Below are positions 57,006 through 64,000 of a DNA stretch of 64,000 bases, one piece after another. This DNA comes from Balaenoptera acutorostrata (lineage: Eukaryota > Chordata > Mammalia > Artiodactyla > Balaenopteridae). Under the pieces are notes generated by a model. The model saw only the letters and a list, made by a program, of their open reading frames with translations. It was not told where the DNA came from and did no database searches. A program made the translations under genes and the position numbers. The stretch lies in the NCBI RefSeq assembly GCF_949987535.1, contig NC_080079.1:49463000-49526999 (forward strand), in the 5' to 3' direction. Each line of letters begins with the position of its first letter. Position 1 is the stretch's first letter.

Positions 57006-58269
57006 GTGAGCAGAGAGGACCAAAGGGCACTCCCAAGAGAGGTGTGAGCGAGGAGCCGTGTGTGACTGACACAGCAGCTGAAAATGGGCAGGGTCCTGCC
57101 AGGGGTCGGGGGGTACAGCTTCCCTGGGCTGAGATTTACAGAGAACTGGACTAAAATCACCTTGAACTTTGAAATTCAGGGCAATAGGTGTTATTGAGTG
57201 GCCTTGCTGTAGACTCTGTGTAGGACAGAAGGTTGAAGATGCCAGGTCCCAGCGTTCAGGAAGTTCACAGCCGTTGGCATGGATGATGGCAGAACAGGGG
57301 AGGTGGTAAGAGAGCTGACAAGGCTGAATATACTTGGAAAGGGCCTTCTGAACAGGTGACACGTGGGAGCAAAGGAATGGGTGGGACAGTCAGGGAGAGA
57401 GATTCTCCAGGTTGGTTGGCACATAGGGCAGTAGGCGTTGGACGAGTGTGGGGAGTCGGGGCTCAAGAGTAGCCAGGCCAGCCTGCCCCAGCCTGGGAGT
57501 CCATGACGACAGGAGGGACCATGTTGGGTGACCCCTGCTCGTGGTTCCAGGGGCCCCTGACTCCTGGCAGGCAGGCTGGTCTCTGCTGAGGGGCCGGCTT
57601 GCTACACCTGTGCTGCAGGGTGAGATCAGGGATGGTCGCAGGGTAACACCTTCTGCCAGAAACAGCTCTGGCACCAGCGGTCAGAGCCACTTCCAGTGTT
57701 TAGATAAAAAGCATCCCTTCCTCGATGCATGATACTGACATCAGCTGAAAAACTGTTTTAATACCCACACAAGTCCACAGTGACCATGGGGATCAGTGCC
57801 CCTGGATCTGTGACGAGCCCCTCGCAAGCAGGCTGTTCACTGAGGAGGCTGTCCCTGCCAGGCCTTCTGTCCAAGCATCAGGAGCCCTTTGGGAACGTGA
57901 GACCCAGATGCCCCCAGAAGGCCTTGTCTGCCTGTCTGTCTGTTGCAGAGAGATTTGCTTAATGTGCTCAACTAATTAGGGAGGAGCTGAGCTCGGGGCA
58001 GCCTCAGGACATCCTCTCCTCTGTGGCCCTGGTGCCACACTCCCCTCCAGCCCCTGCTGCCCTCCAAGGCCACTCTCAGGTCCTCATGAGCTTGGAGAGG
58101 GAGGGACGGACCGGCATCAGGGAGGCCTTGTTCATCTTCTTTGGCTTTTCTTCATAACCACTCACTAAAGGCGCTTCTGAGGGACACCCTGGCTGGATGT
58201 TTGGCCTCTTGATACAGAAGTCCTGCCAGGTACCCATGGGGGACACATTAGAAGGCCCACCCAATCCTA

Positions 58270-58350
58270 TCACTCACTGCTGTTAGATTTGGGTGAGTTT
58301 CTTAACCTCTTGGAGCCTCGACTTCCTGCCAAATGGGTTGAGAATGTGCA
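58270..58350 (+). repeat. MIR SINE fragment
   Basis: GGGTGAGTTTCTTAACCTCT, TGGAGCCTCGACTTCCTGCC and AAATGGG, in MIR order. Confidence 0.7.
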
Positions 58351-58380
58351 CCCCATAGAGTGCACATTCTCAGCCCATTT
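58331..58380. repeat. 21-bp near-perfect inverted repeat with 8-base loop
   Basis: The left arm 58331-58351 and right arm 58360-58380 pair at 20 of 21 positions, and the remaining one is a G/T-type wobble. The loop is CCCATAGA. Confidence 0.95.
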
Positions 58381-58917
58381 TAGATGGCTGGGTCTAAATA
58401 ATGGTGGCATTAAAGCACTTCCTGCGTCACAAGTGTGCTACAAACATGAAGTATTGTGAAACTGAGAATAGCTCTTCATGCACACTACTGATTCAACATC
58501 CAGAGCTGGAAAAACGTTTCATCGGATCTAAATCTAAAGGTATTTTCGTTTTCGAAAAATCTTGTTGCATATAATATATATTTATTTTGAGACATATAAA
58601 AGACTATGTGATCATGCATGAATTATGACGCTGAGAATGAAGTGGACACCTAACTGAAGAGTTAGAACATTGCCAAAACCACACCCTCTTGTAAGACATC
58701 TGCTCTGAGATGCCCAGCCTAGCTAGGGCCTCAGCACAGTTGGGCTCCATTTCATTGAAACCTGCTTGCTGCTGGCTCTGGGCAAGGGAGTGCTGCTAGT
58801 GGGCAGGGGGAAGTGAGGCCATGGGAAAAGCCCAGTTCTGGAGCTGGGGGTCCAGCTCCGTGGAACTTGACTTTGATTCCTCTCCTCTACCGTGAGTGAC
58901 TCTGCGTGTTTCTTCAG

Positions 58918-58989
58918 TTCTCCAGGCCGGAGTTCGTCCTGCTGGCTGGAGAGGCCCCGGTGATCTTGTATCTGCCTGGAACAATTGTG
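58918..58989 (+). CDS. FRMPD2: FRMPD2 coding exon 9 (lead-in to FERM, residues 306-329)
   Basis: This 72-nt exon of 24 codons reads FSRPEFVLLAGEAPVILYLP then GTIV. The acceptor is GTGTTTCTTCAG ending at 58917 and the donor GTAACT begins at 58990. It is phase 0 on both sides. It leads into the first beta strands of the FERM F1 lobe. The sequence FSRPEF-LLAGEAP is near identical to the human segment as remembered. Confidence 0.94.
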
Positions 58990-59229
58990 GTAACTGCTGG
59001 GTTAGACTGGGTAGGGCTGGAGGTTGGCAAGGGAAGTGACCAGCTGGGCAGGCCATAAGGCTGACTGAGCTCTGAGGGGCTCACTCTCTCCTCCAGGCAC
59101 CTGCCAGCCCTCGCCAAGTCACACTCCTACTTCATGTCCTTTCTTCAGCATCCTCTTCCCCTTTAAGAGGAACCCTCTGTGACTTCTGACGAAGTCCTGA
59201 TTGTCCTTCCAGACGAGCTCTGCCTTCTT

Positions 59230-59350
59230 CTTCCCATTCAGTCAGGAAATATTCTTGAAGCAGCTAGTAGGTACCAGGCACTACTCCAGACCCTAGATCT
59301 CCGATATGAACAAAGCAGAGTCCTTTTGACGTGGAGCTTGCTTTCTAGCA
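59230..59350 (-). repeat. L2 fragment, antisense
   Basis: AGTAGGTACCAGGCACTACT, then CAAAGCAGAGTCC and GGAGCTTGCTTTCTAGCA. Confidence 0.65.
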
Positions 59351-59576
59351 TTTATGCATTTGTCTGTTTTCTGGGGAGGAAAAGCCAGTTTCCCTTCCCT
59401 TGGCTCTGCTGCCCCAGCTCAGGCGGACCTGGACTGGGGTTGAGTGACAGGCTTGTCCCTCCTTGGGCCCAAGGAAAGAGCTGTGGTGCTGTCGGCCCAG
59501 AGTGGGTACAGCCATTGCCATGCCCTGCTCTGAGATGCCTGACTGGGACCCTTCCTGAGCCAGCCCCCTGGGGAGG

Positions 59577-59602
59577 AGGGGCGGGATGGTGGAATATATA
59601 AG
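59577..59602 (+). promoter_or_regulatory. GC box followed by TATA motif (possible intronic promoter)
   Basis: GGGGCGGGA at 59577-59585 is followed nine bases later by TATATAAG at 59595-59602 in GC-rich flanks. Spacing and context look promoter-like, but there is no transcript evidence. Confidence 0.3.
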
Positions 59603-60834
59603 CCGGGGGCTGCCCTGGGTGAAGGGTGGCAGAGGTTGCAGGGTAGGGAGTGGGAGGCAGAGACTGGACGGGGCCTGGGGCACCAGGGAACAGAGGAGTT
59701 GGCAGCCAGACCCCATTACCAGAGGTGGGGAGGCAGGATCACTGTGAACCCAAGCTCCTTGTGCGTGCTCCAATGGGACATCACTTAGAAAACACACATT
59801 CAAGGATACAGTTATTACAAATTTCAAGAGGGCAACTGCAGAGCATTAAACCGAAGCACCGGGTGCTTCAGAGCACCTTCCATACCCTCCCCACCCCAGC
59901 ATGCGCACATATGGTAAACAACCGCCCCAGGGGACACAGGTGTGCAGGACGGGCAGGAACCGGGGTGGCTTAGAGTGTGCCATGTGGTCAGCCCTGCCTG
60001 GGATCATGGGAGAGCTCTCCCTCCCACAGGGTCCTCAGACCGGCACTGGCCCCTGGGGTGTGGGGCTGCCCCTGGGTGTAGGAAGGTCATGGTGTGGTGG
60101 CAGGCATGGTCTCAATGGCACTAAAGCCAGCTGTAGTGTCCATCCATGACTGTCTTTTAATGAGGACATTCTGAGGAGGTCTGGGCCGGGCCTCAGTCTA
60201 GGCTTTGGGGCACAGGGGATACTCAGCTTCCGTCCTTAGGGAGGCTGGGCCCCTGAGCAGAAAGCCTCAGGGGAGCAGAGAAGGGAGAGGGTGGCTTGAC
60301 CTTCCAGGCCACAGACAAGAAGTCTTGAGCCTGATCTGGGAGACTCATAGGAATTTGCCATGTGGAGAGGGAAGGGAAGAGCATTCCAGGCAGCGGGCAG
60401 TATGTGCAGAGACTCAGGCAGACAAGATTTTGTGGCGGCAGAAGATGGGCTGTTCTGCGCGGCTGAGCCCAGGCGACAGTGGTTAGGGTGGGGCTACAGC
60501 GGCCGATGAATCTGGAATTAGTCTGAGCAGGGTGAAGGGACAGAAGGCACATCTTTGGATGCAGCTCTGCTGATCAATTTCTCGGTTCCCAGTAATCACC
60601 TTAGCGCCAGCCCTCTCTCTTCCTTGGATCTCTGCCCACCCAAATTCTCTCTGCTGTGCTCTGTGAAGGCCTGGGGGTCAGTATCAGGTTGTCCAGCACT
60701 CCTGGGGGTGTACGATTCACCACTGTGGTCCTGGGCAGTCCTCTCGAGAAGCAGAGCCCAAGGGGCAGCCAGGATTTCTGCAGGGGAGAGATCTGTTACA
60801 TGTGGCTCCCCAGCCTTCCTGGCCCCTGCAGAGG

Positions 60835-61040
60835 CTGGCAGAGAGCACGGATCTGAGTCTGGTTCTGCCTTTTACTAACTGTGCAACTCTGGGCAAGCCC
60901 CTTACCGTCTGTGAGCCTTGCTTCTCCTCTGCTGAACAGGAATCACAAGCGTACTTATCTCTTCGGGTTGTTTGTCAGTTAAATGAGAAAATACATATAA
61001 AGTGGTTAGCACAATAGCTAGCCCATGGTAAAGACTCTAT
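60835..61040 (+). repeat. MIR SINE
   Basis: CACGGATCTGAGTCTGGTTC, AACTCTGGGCAAGCCCCTTA and AAGTGGTTAGCACAATAGCT. It ends about 45 bp before exon 10. Confidence 0.85.
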
Positions 61041-61083
61041 GTCTTGTAGTTGTTGTTACAATTTATACCATTCTTGTTTTCAG

Positions 61084-61258
61084 ACCAAAAAAGGGAAGTC
61101 CTATTTGGCTCTCCGGGCCCTCTGTGTAGTGCTGCTGAACGGGCAGTGCCTGGAGGTGAGATGTGACATCACGTCGACAGTGGGAGCCGTCTTCAGCGCT
61201 GTTGCGTCCTTTGCCAACCTTGGGGAGCTCACCTACTTTGGCTTGGCTTACATGAAAG
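61084..61258 (+). CDS. FRMPD2: FRMPD2 coding exon 10 (FERM F1 lobe, residues 330-388)
   Basis: The acceptor is TTGTTTTCAG ending at 61083 and the donor GTAAGTGG begins at 61259, a near-consensus donor. The 175-nt exon ends in phase 1. It encodes [20 protein letters not shown], then the ubiquitin-like F1 segment through [10 protein letters not shown] and [11 protein letters not shown]. The LTYFGLAY string is the classic F1-lobe signature of FERM proteins (compare E-x-x-YFGL). It is the last FRMPD2 exon in the window. Confidence 0.95.
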
Positions 61259-61547
61259 GTAAGTGGCTCCCAGGTAGCTCGCAGCTGGGCTGGGGCCTCA
61301 GGTAACCCCAGTGTCTAGGTACCTGAGTGCTATTCCTTCTAACAAAACTGCTTGAGACTGGGACATTGCCCCTTGCACACCTAGACCTTAGTCAGTATGT
61401 CAAGTCCTCATGTGCAGACTGTCAAGTAAGTGCAGAGGATGGTAAGGAAACAATGCTTGTAAGATGTTGTAGCTTCTGTGATTTGCTGGGTCTGGTTGAC
61501 CAATCTCAGTGCCTTGAGGTTAGACAAGCAAATGTGAGAAACATTTT

Positions 61548-62535
61548 CGTCTAGGTGGGAATGCAAAATGGTGCAGCCACTATGGAAAACAATATGGCAG
61601 TTCCTCAAAAAATTACAAATTTACCCTATGATCCAGCAATTCCACATTGACATATATACCCAAAATAATTGAAAGCAGCATCTCTCAGAGATATTGGTAT
61701 TCCCATGTTCATAGCAGCATCATTCACAGTAGCTAAAATACGGAAGCAACGCAAGTATCCACTGACGGATGAATAGACGAGCAAAATGTGGTATATACGT
61801 ACAATGGAATATTATTCAACCTTAAAGAGGAAGGGAATTCTGACACATAGATGGCTAGATGACACACAGAGACTGCAACATAGATGAGCCTCGAGGACAT
61901 TATGCCGAGTGAAATAAACCAGTTACAAAAAGGCAGATATTGTATGATTCCACTTACGTAAGGTACCTAGAGCAGTCAAATTCGTAGGGACACAAAGTAG
62001 AACGGTGGTTGCCAGGGTCTGGGTGGAGGAGGAAATGGGAGTTATTGCTTCATGGGTGCAGACAGAGCTGCAGTTTTACAAGATGAAAAAGTTCTGGAGG
62101 GCTTCCCTGGTGGCGCAGTGGTTGAGAGTCTGCCTGCCGGTGCAGGGGACACGGGTTCGAGCCCTGGTCTGGGAGGATCCCACATGCCGCGGAGCGGCTG
62201 GGCCCGTGAGCCACAATTGCTGAGCCTGCGCGTCTGGAGCCTGTGCTCCGCAACAAGAGAGGCTGCGATGGTGAGAGGCCCGCGCACCGCGATGAAGAGT
62301 GGGCCCCGCTCGCCGCAGCTGGAGAGGGCCCTCACACAGAAACGAAGACCCAACACAGCCATAAATAAATAAATAAATAAATAAATTAAAAAAAAAAAAA
62401 AGTTCTGGAGATGGATGTGGTGATGGGGTTGCACAACAGTGTGAATGTACCTAACTCTCCTGAACTGTATACTTAACTGTGGTCAAGATGGTCAATTTTA
62501 TGTTGTGTGTATTTTACCACAATAAAAATAAAAAT
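61548..62535 (+). repeat. L1M 3' end, sense, split by a SINE
   Basis: CTATGATCCAGCAATTCCAC, ATTCACAGTAGCTAAAATAC, TGGAATATTATTCAACCTTA and the end GTATTTTACCACAATAAAAA follow the old L1 3' end. The part at 62100-62396 is the inserted SINE. Confidence 0.88.
62100..62396 (+). mobile_element. CHR-2-like extended SINE, GC-rich, young
   Basis: Head GGCTTCCCTGGTGGCGCAGT with intact box A/B text (GGGTTCGAGCC), GC- and CpG-rich body, and tail (AAAT)n then poly-A. The duplication AAAAAGTTCTGGAG is identical at 62086-62099 and 62397-62410. High CpG retention and a perfect duplication suggest a recent insertion. Confidence 0.93.
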
Positions 62536-63694
62536 GAGTCCATCTAATCATCCAGGACTAATGGGAAATCAGCACACCCACCCCAGGAGCCTAAGTTAAG
62601 AACCCCTTCTGAAGATCCAGAAGGAAAGGGTTTTTACACCGTCCCATCTCTGCCCTTTTGTTAAAGGGAGTCTTTTATTTCCATCTACTGCAAAGATCCC
62701 TTCGTTGTAGTGGAAGCTCTTTAACCACTGTGTGGAGTGATGGGAAGGAGGCTGAGCTGGGATCACAGAGGCCTTCAGGTTAAACCCTGCTCCACCAGCC
62801 CACCTTGCTAGGTGTCATGATCTCCGTGTTCCTCTGTTCTCCCATCCCCAGTGGGAGAAGCTTATCAGCTTGTGGTAGGATCACTCAGTGTGCCATGGTG
62901 GGTAGAGGGCGGTCCTTACCTCTCATAGTTCTCAGCAGACCTCTGAAAAATCCCTCTCCCAAGTAAAAAGAACAACATTATATGCTTCGATGTTGTCAAT
63001 TGATGTTTGCTCAGTCTTTCCTAAAGTGTGAATAGAAGAACCTGCAAGAAACATTTTTATTGATCTGTAACATGCAGCCTTAATAAAACCAGTGTGCTTG
63101 CTCTGGGAGAAAAACCTTAAAGCTTCTCCCCTACTTTCCCTCCCAGTCAGGTGCCCACCCCTGGACCCCTTCCACGTGGACATCCTAGACCTACTCAGCT
63201 GGGGCCTCCTGGGTAAATCACTCAAGAGTGACAGTCAGGGGTTTAGATATAAACCCATTTGGGAGGGTCTTCCAGCCAAACTGTAATGGAGACCTGCCCA
63301 TCCCTTGGGAAGACGTGACCCAAAGGGAAGGGTGAGTCGGTGTGGGGAGTCAGGTTCAGCAGCCAGGGCTGAGGACACAGTGGGCAGAGGTCTGGACACT
63401 GTGTGGTGAGGGCGGAGTGTGGAGAAGGGTGTGGGGCAGAGCAGGGCTGGGGCAGACCTGCAGGGGTTCAGGGGGAGTGGCCAAGGGCACCCAGGCAGGG
63501 TGGTGAGGGTCAAGCTTTGCCTTGAGGAGAGCAGGGAGTAGAGGTGGGGTCTCCAGTGGCTGGAGCTGATTCAGCCTCCCTCCCAGAGGTGCTAGAAGAC
63601 AAACTTAACTGAAGTTGAAGTCCTGAGCTTGGGTTGGTGGAGTTTTCAAGGTGGCAACATTCAGGTCAAAAGACAAAGGTGACTCCACTTATGC
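62536..63694. other. Intron 10 stretch, nothing recognised
   Basis: Single-copy-looking DNA. I searched for the next FERM exon (a KEFFFLD-like start) and did not see one. Confidence 0.5.
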
Positions 63695-64000
63695 CCTATA
63701 TTAGTCATCTCAGGCTGCTATAACAAAATGCTGTAGACTGAGTGGCTTAAACAACAGACATTTCTTTCTCAGAGTGCTGGAGGCTGGGAAATCCAAGACC
63801 AGGCTTCAAGCATGGTCATGTTCTTGGTGAGGGCCCTCCTCTTGGCTTGCAGATGGCCACCTCCTCACTGTGTCCTCACATAGCAGAGAGAGCCAGCTCT
63901 GGTCTCTTCCTCTTCTTATTACACTAATCCTATCATGGGGGTCCCACCCTCATGACCTCATCTAAACCTAATTACTTCCCAAAGGCCCCACCTACAAATA
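63695..64000 (-). mobile_element. MST/MLT1-type MaLR LTR, antisense, cut by window edge
   Basis: GGCTGCTATAACAAAATGCT, GAGTGGCTTAAACAACAGAC, GGCTTGCAGATGGCCACCTC, CTCATGACCTCATC and CCAAAGGCCCCACC are the complement-strand landmarks of this LTR group. Confidence 0.88.

Larger units (their letters stand above)
57006..58917 (+). other. FRMPD2: FRMPD2 intron 8
   Basis: GTGAGC to CTTCAG, about 1.9 kb. Contains a MIR remnant ending in a 21-bp inverted repeat. The rest is unassigned. Confidence 0.83.
58990..61083 (+). other. FRMPD2: FRMPD2 intron 9
   Basis: GTAACT to TTTCAG, about 2.1 kb. Holds an antisense L2 piece, a GC-box plus TATA motif and a MIR directly upstream of exon 10. Confidence 0.85.
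17984..61258 (+). other. FRMPD2: FRMPD2 gene, 5' portion (ten coding exons, incomplete at right edge)
   Basis: Ten exons join into one open frame of 1162 nt (387 codons plus one base) with no internal stop. Every junction has AG/GT and matching phase: 1,1,0,0,0,1,2,0,0,1 at the exon ends. The conceptual protein follows my recollection of human FRMPD2 along its whole length, with small changes. FRMPD2 is a KIND-FERM-triple-PDZ scaffold placed at the basolateral membrane of polarised epithelia; reported partners include the p0071 catenin and NOD2. Only KIND, the linker and the first FERM residues are here. The next FERM exon was not found in 61259-64000, so the gene continues to the right. The reading frame looks functional, not decayed. 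Confidence 0.93.
61259..64000 (+). other. FRMPD2: FRMPD2 intron 10, incomplete
   Basis: It begins GTAAGTGG and runs off the right edge. Contains an L1M split by a SINE and a partial MaLR LTR. The FERM exon that should follow was not found. Confidence 0.8.

Noticed and set aside
1..64000. A bacterial, phage or plasmid origin for the window.
   Set aside because: Dense mammalian SINEs, LINEs and LTRs, spliced FRMPD2 exons and absence of long ORFs rule it out.

Overview
The window is mammalian nuclear DNA, most likely from a whale or dolphin. It has no bacterial-type gene packing. Instead it holds one sparsely spread gene with GT-AG introns among dense interspersed repeats (MIR, L2, old L1, MaLR LTRs, hAT and Tigger relics). 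Eight copies of the tRNA-Glu-derived CHR-type SINE are present; several carry the extended cetacean-type body, and five were checked to have clear target-site duplications. No BovB or Bov-A2, the hallmark ruminant repeats, was seen. The species cannot be named from this sequence.

Layout. 1-17.9 kb is intergenic DNA upstream of the gene, filled with L2, MIR and L1 fragments, a hAT-transposase relic split by a SINE, and a 5'-truncated young L1. A repeat-poor block at about 17.4-17.98 kb probably contains the promoter. The only protein-coding gene I can support is the 5' part of FRMPD2 (FERM and PDZ domain containing 2) on the + strand. Ten coding exons lie between 17984 and 61258, and all splice phases agree. 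They encode about 387 residues: a short N-terminal leader, the KIND domain (exons 2-5), a variable linker (exons 6-8) and the start of the FERM domain (exons 9-10). The rest of FERM and the PDZ domains lie beyond the right edge.

Intron 1 (about 26 kb) is the main repeat sink. It holds antisense L1M blocks, a Tigger transposase relic, a broken endogenous retroviral pol, an MLT1 LTR and a roughly 400-bp polypyrimidine tract. Introns 2-9 are short and carry MIR, L2, MER20 and SINE insertions. The most notable non-coding signals are a CpG-dense patch with a CTCF-like motif in intron 2, a MER20 insertion that begins only 12 bases after the start of intron 5, a 21-bp near-perfect inverted repeat in intron 8, a GC-box plus TATA motif in intron 9, and a 37-bp strictly alternating pyrimidine-purine tract in intron 3.

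I found no CRISPR, operon, defence system or other clearly new genetic system. Repeat family names come from recognition by eye of well-known consensus motifs and not from a database search, so repeat boundaries are approximate unless a target-site duplication is given.
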